A stretch of 64,000 nucleotides of DNA from positions 62,001-126,000 of the forward strand of contig JANOJL010000059.1 of the NCBI GenBank assembly GCA_031418715.1, written 5' to 3'. Both the position numbers and the translations under genes were made by a program. How positions within the stretch are numbered: the stretch's first letter is position 1; every line of letters starts with the position of its first letter. The stretch comes from JANMDU01 sp031418715 (GTDB taxonomy: Bacteria > Pseudomonadota > Gammaproteobacteria > Burkholderiales > Burkholderiaceae_C). The notes beneath the pieces are model-generated. The model did not search any database, was not told the origin of the DNA, and saw only the letters and a program-made list of their open reading frames with translations. Shown one piece after another: positions 26,339-33,891 of the stretch.

Positions 26339-28429
26339 TCACACCTTAAACGGCACAACATTATCCGTCCCCGTCGCGCCAAAGGCCTGCTCGCGCAACA
26401 GGGCGAGCTGATCGCGCACACGCGCTGCTTTCTCGAATTCTAGATTCTTCGCATGCTCAAACATTTGCTTTTCTAGTTGCTTGATGCGCTTGCCGATATC
26501 GCGTTCGCTCATGTCTTCCACATGCGCGCGCTCCAGATCGCGTTTGGCCATTTCTTTGCTGGCTTTGTCGCTGTAAACACCATCGATCAGATCTTTGACT
26601 TTCTTAACGATGCTCACTGGCGTGATGCCGTTTTCCAAGTTGAATACGGTTTGCTTCACGCGGCGGCGCTCCGTCTCGCCAATGGCTCTGGTCATGGAAT
26701 CAGTCATGCGATCCGCATACAAAATCGCACGGCCGTTCAAATTACGCGCTGCTCGGCCAATGGTTTGAATCAAGCTGCGCTCAGAACGCAAAAAGCCTTC
26801 TTTGTCAGCATCCAAAATCGCCACGAGAGACACTTCAGGAATATCCAAACCTTCACGTAGTAAATTAATACCGACCAACACATCAAATGCGCCCAATCGC
26901 AGATCGCGCAAAATCTCCACGCGCTCCACCGTATCGATATCGCTATGAAGATAGCGCACTTTCACACCGTTGTCAGCCAAATAATCCGTGAGCTGCTCAG
27001 ACATACGCTTGGTTAAAGTGGTGATCAACACGCGCTCATTTTTTTCAGAGCGAATGCGAATTTCTTGCAGCACATCGTCCACCTGATGCGTCGCTGGGCG
27101 CACCTCCACTTCAGGATCGACCAAGCCAGTGGGCCGCACCAATTGCTCCACCACTTTGCCAGCATGCTCTTTCTCATAAGCAGCAGGCGTGGCGCTCACG
27201 AAAATGCATTGGCGCATGCGCTTTTCAAATTCTTCCAGCTTGAGTGGCCGGTTGTCGAGCGCACTCGGCAGGCGAAAGCCGTATTCCACCAGCGTGGTTT
27301 TGCGGGAGCGATCTCCGTTGTACATCGCGCTGAGCTGGCCGATCATCTGATGGCTCTCATCTAAGAACATCAAAGCATCTTTCGGCATGTAATCCGTCAG
27401 CGTGGAAGGCGGCGCGCCTTCAGGCGCGCCCGAGAGATGGCGCGTGTAGTTTTCAATGCCTTTGCAATGGCCCACTTCGCTGAGCATTTCCAAATCAAAG
27501 CGCGTGCGCTGCTCTAGGCGCTGCGCCTCCACCAGCTTACCCATGCCCACCAGTTCTTTCAAGCGCTCAGCCAGCTCCAGCTTGATCGTCTCCACGGCAA
27601 TCAACACCCGATCACGCGGCGTGACGTAATGGCTGCGCGGGTAGACGGTGAAGCGCGGGATTTTCTGGCGAATACGCCCGGTGAGCGGATCAAACAGGCT
27701 GAGCGATTCAATCTCGTCATCAAACAACTCAATGCGAATGGCCAGCTCGGAATGCTCGGCTGGAAAAATATCAATCGTGTCGCCGCGCACACGAAAGATA
27801 CCGCGCGAAAAATCCTGTTCGTTGCGCTGATATTGCATGCGAATGAGCTGGCTGATGACATCGCGCTGCCCCATTTTGTCGCCCACTCGCAGCGTCATGA
27901 TCATGCGATGGTAGCTCTCGGGCTCGCCAATACCGTAAATTGCGCTCACCGTGGCCACGATGATCACATCTCTTCTTTCGAGAATCGATTTCGTGCACGA
28001 CAGGCGCATTTGCTCAATATGCTCATTGATGGCCGAATCTTTTTCAATGAATAAATCGCGCTGCGGCACATAAGCCTCAGGCTGATAATAATCGTAATAG
28101 CTCACGAAATATTCCACCGCATTCTTCGGGAAAAACTCACGGAATTCTGAATACAACTGCGCTGCCAGCGTCTTATTCGGCGCAAAAATAATCGCAGGCC
28201 GCCCCATTTGCGCGATCACATTGGCCATCGTAAATGTCTTGCCCGAACCCGTCACGCCCAGCAGCGTCTGAAAAACTTCCCCATCCTTCACACCCTCCAC
28301 CAACTGCGCAATCGCCGTCGGCTGGTCGCCCGCAGGCTGATAAGGCTGAAACAGCTCAAACGGTGAGCCGGGGTAGCTCACAAACTCACCGGACATCGTT
28401 TCAGGAATAACTTCTAAGACTTCTGGCAT
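26339..28429 (-). CDS. uvrB: UvrABC system protein B
   Basis: UvrB is the damage-verifying helicase-like subunit of nucleotide excision repair. The 696-residue product starts at ATG 28429 (MPEVLEVIPET); the in-frame upstream extension to 28522 is not conserved. Walker A is GVTGSGKTFT. The beta-hairpin region YYDYYQPEAYVP and the helicase motifs FLDESHQ and INLLREGLDIPEVSLVAILDADKEG are intact. A C-terminal UvrB/UvrC motif follows, with MFEHAKNLEFEKAARVRDQLALL. It is divergent from the aminotransferase gene. Confidence 0.97.
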   Translation of the reverse strand: MPEVLEVIPETMSGEFVSYPGSPFELFQPYQPAGDQPTAIAQLVEGVKDGEVFQTLLGVTGSGKTFTMANVIAQMGRPAIIFAPNKTLAAQLYSEFREFFPKNAVEYFVSYYDYYQPEAYVPQRDLFIEKDSAINEHIEQMRLSCTKSILERRDVIIVATVSAIYGIGEPESYHRMIMTLRVGDKMGQRDVISQLIRMQYQRNEQDFSRGIFRVRGDTIDIFPAEHSELAIRIELFDDEIESLSLFDPLTGRIRQKIPRFTVYPRSHYVTPRDRVLIAVETIKLELAERLKELVGMGKLVEAQRLEQRTRFDLEMLSEVGHCKGIENYTRHLSGAPEGAPPSTLTDYMPKDALMFLDESHQMIGQLSAMYNGDRSRKTTLVEYGFRLPSALDNRPLKLEEFEKRMRQCIFVSATPAAYEKEHAGKVVEQLVRPTGLVDPEVEVRPATHQVDDVLQEIRIRSEKNERVLITTLTKRMSEQLTDYLADNGVKVRYLHSDIDTVERVEILRDLRLGAFDVLVGINLLREGLDIPEVSLVAILDADKEGFLRSERSLIQTIGRAARNLNGRAILYADRMTDSMTRAIGETERRRVKQTVFNLENGITPVSIVKKVKDLIDGVYSDKASKEMAKRDLERAHVEDMSERDIGKRIKQLEKQMFEHAKNLEFEKAARVRDQLALLREQAFGATGTDNVVPFKV

Positions 28430-28614
28430 GACAGTTCCGTGAATTGCTGCGGTGCAGCGATAAAATATGGGCAACCAAGCATTTTGAACGCTTCGGCTAA
28501 AAGTAGCTACCGAAGAACACAAAAAGACCCTTTTCCTGTCTTTTCTGCGTCTTCTGCGTAACGTTTGCGTCTTGCAGCGTCCGGTATTTTTTCTTAAAAC
28601 CTTTGGAACACAAA

Positions 28615-29811
28615 ATGAGTCTCTTCTCCGCAGTCGAAATGGCCCCCCGCGACCCGATTTTGGGTTTGAACGAACAATTCAATGCCGACACTAACTCCAA
28701 CAAAGTCAACTTGGGCGTGGGCGTTTACTACGACGACAACGGCAAGCTGCCTCTCTTGAAATGCGTGCAAGAAGCCGAAAAGCAAATGGCCGCCGCGCCC
28801 AAAGCGCGTGGCTACCTGCCGATTGACGGCATCGCCGCTTACGACTCCGCCGTCAAAGGCTTGGTGTTTGGTGCGGATTCCGAGATCGTTACCTCAGGCC
28901 GCGTGGCCACGGTGCAAGCCATCGGCGGCACGGGTGGCTTGAAGATTGGCGCGGATTTTTTGAAGAAACTCTCGCCCGATGCGAAAGTGTTGATTTCTGA
29001 CCCGAGCTGGGAAAACCATCGCGCTATGTTTATTCAAGCCGGCTTTGTGGTGGAAAGCTATCCTTATTACGACTCAGAAAAACGCGGCGTGAATTTCGCT
29101 GGCATGCTCGCCGCATTGAAAGCCGCAGCCCCCGGCACCATCGTGATCTTGCATGCCTGCTGCCACAACCCCACCGGCTACGACATTTCCGCCTCTGACT
29201 GGGATCAAGTGATCGCAGTCGTCAAAGCCAACAACCTCACGCCTTTCCTCGACATGGCCTACCAAGGTTTTGGCTACGGCATCGCGGAAGATGGCGCAGT
29301 GATCGGCAAATTCGTGGCTGCAGACCTGAATTTCTTTGTGTCCACCAGCTTCTCCAAAAGCTTCAGCCTGTATGGCGAGCGCGTCGGTGCGTTGAGCGTG
29401 GCTTGCGAAAGCGCGGAAGAATGCTCTCGCGTGCTCTCCCAGCTCAAAATCATGATCCGCACGAATTATTCCAACCCACCCACGCACGGCGGTACTGTCT
29501 GCGCGATGGTGCTCAACACACCCGATCTGCGTAAAATGTGGGAGGGCGAACTCGGTGAAATGCGCGTTCGCATCAAAGCCATGCGCAGCGCTTTTGTTGA
29601 GAAACTAAAAGCCGCTGGCGTGAAAGCCGACATGAGCTTCATCACCACGCAAATCGGCATGTTCAGCTACAGCGGCCTTTCCAAAGACCAAATGGTGCGC
29701 CTGCGCGACGAATTCGGCGTCTACGGCACAGACACCGGCCGCATGTGCGTAGCAGCTTTGAATAGCAAAAACATTGACCACGTGTGCGCGAGTATTGCGA
29801 AGGTGATGTGA
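28615..29811 (+). CDS. tyrB: Aromatic/aspartate aminotransferase (class I)
   Basis: This is a PLP-dependent transaminase of the AspC/TyrB family with 398 residues from ATG 28615. It opens with SLFSAVEMAPRDPILGLNEQF, then KVNLGVGVYYDDNGKLPLL, which is typical. The PLP-lysine motif is STSFSKSFSLYGERVGAL, and the C-terminal arginine loop is GRMCVAALN. The choice between tyrosine and aspartate preference cannot be made from sequence alone. It is followed 20 bp later by a clear terminator and transcribed alone. Confidence 0.93.
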   Translation: MSLFSAVEMAPRDPILGLNEQFNADTNSNKVNLGVGVYYDDNGKLPLLKCVQEAEKQMAAAPKARGYLPIDGIAAYDSAVKGLVFGADSEIVTSGRVATVQAIGGTGGLKIGADFLKKLSPDAKVLISDPSWENHRAMFIQAGFVVESYPYYDSEKRGVNFAGMLAALKAAAPGTIVILHACCHNPTGYDISASDWDQVIAVVKANNLTPFLDMAYQGFGYGIAEDGAVIGKFVAADLNFFVSTSFSKSFSLYGERVGALSVACESAEECSRVLSQLKIMIRTNYSNPPTHGGTVCAMVLNTPDLRKMWEGELGEMRVRIKAMRSAFVEKLKAAGVKADMSFITTQIGMFSYSGLSKDQMVRLRDEFGVYGTDTGRMCVAALNSKNIDHVCASIAKVM

Positions 29812-29830
29812 TCATTGATTGCTTCTGTAG

Positions 29831-29855
29831 AAACGCTCTTCGGAGCGTTTTTTTT
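29831..29855 (+). terminator. Rho-independent terminator after the aminotransferase
   Basis: AAACGCTC-TTCG-GAGCGTTT followed by a further run of T. The perfect 8-bp stem with a UUCG tetraloop begins 20 bp after the stop codon. Confidence 0.93.
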
Positions 29856-29860
29856 ATGCC

Positions 29861-29919
29861 TTTTCGGCTACTAGCCGGCATAAATATTGCGCAGGGTGCT
29901 ATGAATTTTGTAGTAGAGC
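29861..29919 (-). repeat. Dispersed repeat copy 10
   Basis: Reverse copy: on the minus strand gctctactacaaaattcATAGCAccctGCGCAatattTATgcCGGCTAGtagcCgaaaag. It lies directly against the left arm of the 29919-30027 inverted repeat. Confidence 0.8.
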
Positions 29920-30027
29920 GAAGAATTAGAAAAATGGGGTCGGATCACAATTCAAGACAACAATCGACCCGGCGCGAATTCAAGCTAAGACGAAATTGTG
30001 CTCCGACCCCATTTTTCTCATTCTTCG
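29919..30027. repeat. Inverted repeat with 35-bp arms (REPIN-like)
   Basis: The arms at 29919-29953 and 29992-30027 match at all but about two or three positions in opposite orientation, separated by about 38 bp. The core word is AAAATGGGGTCGGA followed by CACAATT. From memory this resembles sequences flanking REP-associated tyrosine transposases; no transposase gene is present here. Confidence 0.75.
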
Positions 30028-30099
30028 CGGAGCACGCCAACCAGTTCGTTTTTGCAATGACGGTTTGAACACAGCTGTTGCGCACCACCTTATGTACCT

Positions 30100-30237
30100 G
30101 CGTCGTACCATCGAGCATTTGCCTCAGCAAATTTTTTGAAAACACACGCGATTCAGATCATCACAATCCAACCCTCTCCCCGCGCGCCTTCCAAATAATT
30201 TCTGATCCAAACGCCCAACGGTTTCCGCTGGATAGAC
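30100..30237 (-). repeat. Left copy of diverged inverted repeat flanking the HEPN gene
   Basis: The reverse complement aligns with 31147-31305 over about 150 bp, with shared blocks AGCGGAAACC, TCGCGTGTGTTTTCAAAAAA and GATGGTACGACG. Translated in the matching frame it gives AETVGRLDQKLFG, and VFSKNLLRQMLDGTTQVHKV, resembling the other copy. This suggests both derive from one protein-coding sequence that I cannot identify. Confidence 0.7.
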
Positions 30238-30328
30238 TATTGGCACGTCGAAGCTAAGCTTCACAATATTGCTTAACAGTTAAATCAAATTATCTTTCCA
30301 CTAGAGTCTCATTTGGAGTTGTAGCCAT

Positions 30329-31123
30329 ATGCCCGCATCACAGTTCTCCAGCAAACAAGACAAACTAGAGCGCTATGTCAATTCTTTTGCCACACAATCT
30401 TTCCGAGATCAAGCGGACAGAGACTACATCGCTGCACGCCTCGCCTGTCGTTTTGAGCTAATACCGCAGTTCCTGTGGGCATCCCAGCAAGCAGTCGAAA
30501 AGTACCTGAAAGCTATTCTTCTTTTCAACAAAATTAACGCAACGAAAGTTGGTCATGATCTAAAAAAAGCGCAGCTGCTAACCAGCCAGCTTTCTTTCAA
30601 AATTGAGTTGTCACCACGTAGTCAAGATTTTATTGACCTGCTATCGGAATATGGCCAGTTTCGATATATCGATGTTCCATATGCAGTAGACGGGTTCGTT
30701 CTCATAGATCTAGATTTAACGGTCTGGGAACTCAGACGCTACTGCCAAGTGCTTGACGTTTTTGGAAAAATACTGCCGCTACACGAGCAGAAGCAACTGG
30801 AGGCAGCTAAATTGCTGTTGTCGCAGAGTTCCTCAATGCCCAAACAAAAATTCCACTTGTCTGGTGGAGTACTCGAGAAGATACTTGCTGCTAAAGTGCA
30901 CCCCAGCCGTGCAGCATTGCTTTGGAATAATCCCGTTTACGGTGTGCGTAAGAGGTCAACGGTTCGAGCCAAGGAACACATGCACGCTCAGAATCCACTG
31001 CTATATCTTCATCCAGAAATGCTTGATGAGTTACTGAAGTATGTATTCATTCCCAAAGATCTGGTACGAGGCTATCGCGATCACTTGGTACGAATCAAAG
31101 CAAACCCTCAAAACAGACCATAA
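30329..31123 (+). CDS. HEPN-domain protein, orphan
   Basis: The 264-residue product has an N-terminal HEPN-type helical domain recognisable from FLWASQQAVEKYLKAILLF, followed by the usual HDL (GHDLKKAQLL). HEPN proteins are often the toxin (RNase) or nucleotide-target half of toxin-antitoxin pairs, usually beside an MNT nucleotidyltransferase; none is visible here. The typical catalytic R-x4-6-H inside the HEPN core is not obvious, although an RGYRDH string occurs near the C-terminus outside that domain. The last ~90 residues are unmatched. By eye the gene is more AT-rich than its neighbours and lies between inverted repeats, which suggests acquisition. Start ATG 30329. Confidence 0.75.
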   Translation: MPASQFSSKQDKLERYVNSFATQSFRDQADRDYIAARLACRFELIPQFLWASQQAVEKYLKAILLFNKINATKVGHDLKKAQLLTSQLSFKIELSPRSQDFIDLLSEYGQFRYIDVPYAVDGFVLIDLDLTVWELRRYCQVLDVFGKILPLHEQKQLEAAKLLLSQSSSMPKQKFHLSGGVLEKILAAKVHPSRAALLWNNPVYGVRKRSTVRAKEHMHAQNPLLYLHPEMLDELLKYVFIPKDLVRGYRDHLVRIKANPQNRP

Positions 31124-31146
31124 CCTCTCCGTGCGTAATCCTCATA

Positions 31147-31305
31147 TCAAGCGGAAACCATTGGGCGGTTGAATCAGGAATTTTTTGGCAAGTGCGCGGA
31201 GACCATCTTTAAATTTCTGTGGCCGGAATCGCGTGTGTTTTCAAAAAACTTTCTGAGGCAACTGCCCGATGGTACGACGTAGATACACAAGGTAGAGCGA
31301 AACGC
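31147..31305 (+). repeat. Right copy of diverged inverted repeat flanking the HEPN gene
   Basis: It is the counterpart of 30100-30237. In frame it reads AETIGRLNQEFFGK, then FKFLWPESRVFSKNFLRQ, then LPDGTT, a TAG stop and IHKVERN. The stop and lack of a start mark it as a remnant rather than a gene. The parent family was not recognised. Confidence 0.7.
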
Positions 31306-31323
31306 TAAAAATACACAGATTCA

Positions 31324-31388
31324 AGACTAAAAGTGGCATATCGCCGGCGTATTTATTGCGTGGATTGCTATTAAATACATAGCGAATA
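31324..31388 (-). repeat. Dispersed repeat copy 11
   Basis: Reverse copy: on the minus strand ttcGCTATgtatttaATAGCaatccacGCaataaatacgCCGGCgatatGCC. The leading dyad is complete; the TGCGCA block is eroded. Confidence 0.7.
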
Positions 31389-31526
31389 AGAAAATAAACG
31401 ATTTACCAAAAGAACCTTTAGCCCTCATTAAGGTTCGGTCACCTCGCGCCCGTAGAATCAAGTATCCCCTTGATTCACTTAAGCGGCCAGCGCAGCCACA
31501 AGCCGTGCAGGCCGATCAATCTATTC

Positions 31527-33380
31527 ATGTTCAAACGCTTCGAAAATCTAGTCAACCGCGTTGACGCTCCCCTTGAAACAGCTGAAATCGGCCCGCCGCC
31601 CTCGCTGATGGGGTTTTATTGGCACTTTGTGCGCCAAACCAAGTGGCTCTATATCGCCATGCTGTTCACAGGCCTGGCTGTGGCGCTGGTGGATTTGCTG
31701 ATTCCAGTGTTTATTGGGCGCATGGTGAGCTTGATGACTTCGGCTGATCGCACGGCGGCATTGGCTGAGCAGATGCCTCTGCTGATCGGTATGGCGCTGC
31801 TGATTTTGATTGGCCGGCCCACAGTCATGATGCTCGATAGTTTGATACGCAACAACGCGGTGCTTCCGGGCGCGACGACGCTGATTCGCTGGCAGAGCCA
31901 TTGGCATGTGCTGCGGCAGAGCTGGGCGTTTTTTCAGAACGATTTTGCGGGGCGCATTGCCAACCGCGTGATGAACACGGCCAATTCGCTGCGCGAGAGT
32001 GTGGTGGCGAGCATTCGCGCGGTGTGGTACATCTTGGTGTATGGCCTGAGCTCGCTGGCACTGATGCTGGCCACCGATGCGCGGCTTGCCATCCCGATGC
32101 TGCTCTGGATCACGGGCTATGCGGTGTTTCTGAGCTACTTTGTGCCGCGCTTGCGCGATCTGTCCAAGGTGAGCAGCGAGGCGCGCTCGGCGGTGATGGG
32201 GCGCGTGGTGGACAGCTACAGCAATATCCTCACGGTGAAGCTCTTTGCCCGCACGCGCGACGAGGATGCCTATGTGCGCGAATCGATTGACGAGCATCGA
32301 GTGCGCATTGCGGCTCACATGCGCATGATCACCGGTTTCATGTTCACGCTAACGGTGATGAATGCGCTGCTGCTGGTGGGCACAGCGGGGATCAGCGTGT
32401 GGCTCTGGCTGCGCGGCGATATCAGCCCGGCGATTGTGGCCACGGCCCTGCCCTTGGTTTGGCAAATTTCCAATATGGCCGGCTGGGTCAGCTGGGAGGT
32501 GAGTGGCATTTTTGAAAACGTGGGCACCGTGCAAGAAGGCATGGAGACACTGGCTGTGCCGCGCCGCATGCTCGATGCGCCGCAGGCAAGCGAGCTGGCT
32601 GTATCGCGCTCAGAGATTCGCTTTGAAGGCGTGCGCTTTTCGTATGGGCGCGGGAATGAGGCGGGCATTAAACCTGTGATCGACGATCTCTCGCTGCATA
32701 TCCAAGCGGGTGAACGCGTGGGCATTGTGGGGCGCTCGGGGGCAGGTAAATCTACCTTGGTGAACCTGCTTCTGCGCTTTTTTGATGTGGAAGCGGGCCG
32801 CATTTTGATTGATGGGCAAGATGTGTGCGAAGTGACGCAAGAGAGCCTGCGCGCCGCGATTGGCATGGTCACGCAAGACACCTCTCTGCTGCATCGCTCG
32901 ATTGCGGCCAACATCCGCTATGGCCGCCCGCAGGCCTCGCAGGCGCAGATTGAGGAAGCGGCGCGCCAAGCGCAGGCGCATGAGTTCATCCTCAGTCTGC
33001 GCGATTACAAAGGCAACACCGGCTACGAAGCGCATGCCGGCGAGCGCGGCGTCAAGCTCTCCGGCGGCCAGCGCCAGCGCGTGGCGCTCGCTCGCGTGGT
33101 GCTGAAAAACGCCCCGATCCTCGTGCTCGACGAAGCCACCTCCGCGCTGGATAGCGAGATCGAAGCAGCGATTCAAGAGCAACTGGAATCCCTCATGCAA
33201 GGCAAAACCGTGATCGCGATTGCGCACCGGCTCTCTACGATTGCAAGAATGGATCGCCTGATCGTGATGGATGCGGGGCGGATCATTGAGCAAGGCTCAC
33301 ACACCGAGCTGCTGGCGCTGGACGGCCACTATGCACGGCTGTGGAAGCGGCAATCGGGTGGTTTCTTGGCGGCTGATTAA
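31527..33380 (+). CDS. ABC exporter, fused permease and ATPase (MsbA/MDR type)
   Basis: The 617-residue half-transporter starts at ATG 31527 (MFKRFENLVNRVD). Residues about 45-340 form a six-helix ABC exporter membrane domain. The ATPase domain has Walker A GIVGRSGAGKSTLVNLLLRFFD, the Q-loop VTQDTSLLHRS, signature LSGGQRQRVALARV, Walker B ILVLDEATSALDSE and the switch histidine in IAHRLSTIARMD. It should work as a homodimer exporting lipids or hydrophobic compounds; the substrate is not readable. It is a single gene with a repeat after it. Confidence 0.94.
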   Translation: MFKRFENLVNRVDAPLETAEIGPPPSLMGFYWHFVRQTKWLYIAMLFTGLAVALVDLLIPVFIGRMVSLMTSADRTAALAEQMPLLIGMALLILIGRPTVMMLDSLIRNNAVLPGATTLIRWQSHWHVLRQSWAFFQNDFAGRIANRVMNTANSLRESVVASIRAVWYILVYGLSSLALMLATDARLAIPMLLWITGYAVFLSYFVPRLRDLSKVSSEARSAVMGRVVDSYSNILTVKLFARTRDEDAYVRESIDEHRVRIAAHMRMITGFMFTLTVMNALLLVGTAGISVWLWLRGDISPAIVATALPLVWQISNMAGWVSWEVSGIFENVGTVQEGMETLAVPRRMLDAPQASELAVSRSEIRFEGVRFSYGRGNEAGIKPVIDDLSLHIQAGERVGIVGRSGAGKSTLVNLLLRFFDVEAGRILIDGQDVCEVTQESLRAAIGMVTQDTSLLHRSIAANIRYGRPQASQAQIEEAARQAQAHEFILSLRDYKGNTGYEAHAGERGVKLSGGQRQRVALARVVLKNAPILVLDEATSALDSEIEAAIQEQLESLMQGKTVIAIAHRLSTIARMDRLIVMDAGRIIEQGSHTELLALDGHYARLWKRQSGGFLAAD

Positions 33381-33455
33381 AGCTTTTAGAGGCTCAAAAT
33401 GGCAGTTTGCCGTTGTATTCATTGGGCGGGTCGCTATTGATTTGATAGTAATCGC
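33379..33455 (-). repeat. Dispersed repeat copy 12
   Basis: Reverse copy beginning at the stop codon of the ABC exporter: on the minus strand actatcaaatcaATAGCgacccgcccaatgaatacaaCGGCaaactGCC and a cTctaaaagctttaa tail. It is diverged but keeps the dyad and arm order. Confidence 0.65.
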
Positions 33456-33584
33456 TTTAGATCACCTTGGAGCCAATTGATTTCAAGCAACGAAACCACG
33501 CTCACGGCCTTGGGCCACTACAACGCGCAAAACACCCCCTTTGCCGGCTTCAGCTGGGAGTTTTGATCCCGGCCGAAGCGGGGT

Positions 33585-33809
33585 TTACTTCTTCTTCGCA
33601 GCAGTCTTACCTTGCAACACAAAAGTCAGCTTCATCTGCACGCGGTATTCCACCACCTTGCCTTTGGAGACCACCACTTTTTGCTCTTGAATCCAAGCGC
33701 CCTGAATATCGTTCACGGATTCAGAAGCCCGCGCAATACCTACGGTGATAGCATCTTCAAAGCTCTTTTTGCTGCTGGAACTGATCTCAATAATTTTGGC
33801 TACGGTCAT
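33585..33809 (-). CDS. Dodecin family flavin-binding protein
   Basis: This is a small flavin-storage protein that assembles as a dodecamer. The 74-residue product starts at ATG 33809 after a good GGAGA ribosome-binding site. It shows MTVAKIIEISSSSKKSFEDAI and the middle AWIQEQKVVVSKGKVVEYRVQMKLTF-type strand, with the conserved Trp that stacks on flavin. The C-terminus is lysine-rich (TAAKKK). An upstream in-frame extension is rejected. Confidence 0.93.
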   Translation of the reverse strand: MTVAKIIEISSSSKKSFEDAITVGIARASESVNDIQGAWIQEQKVVVSKGKVVEYRVQMKLTFVLQGKTAAKKK

Positions 33810-33891
33810 AAAAAATCTCCGGAATGGATACGAAAGGAGAATCACCTTACCCTAGCCCATCATCTTTGGCAAGTTAAGATTTACCATTCAT

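Larger units (their letters stand above)
29856..30328. other. Non-coding accessory region upstream of the HEPN gene
   Basis: There is no supported protein gene here. The stretch holds dispersed repeat copy 10, a near-perfect inverted repeat with 35-bp arms, and the left copy of the diverged inverted repeat that flanks the HEPN gene. The last 90 bp before the HEPN start are AT-rich and may hold its promoter. Confidence 0.7.
31124..31526. other. Non-coding region downstream of the HEPN gene
   Basis: It holds the right copy of the inverted flank repeat (31147-31305) and dispersed repeat copy 11. In one frame a degraded peptide can be read through the flank repeat, but it is interrupted by a TAG and has no start. 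The last 100 bp should contain the ABC exporter promoter. No gene is supported. Confidence 0.7.

Noticed and set aside
31072..31092. RGYRDH in the HEPN protein as the catalytic Rx4H motif
   Set aside because: It lies near the C-terminus, far from the recognisable HEPN helices, so it is unlikely to be the RNase site.
31548..32318. A 256-codon open frame on the minus strand
   Set aside because: It is the complement of the ABC exporter membrane domain; His/Gln/Arg-rich composition typical of antisense frames.
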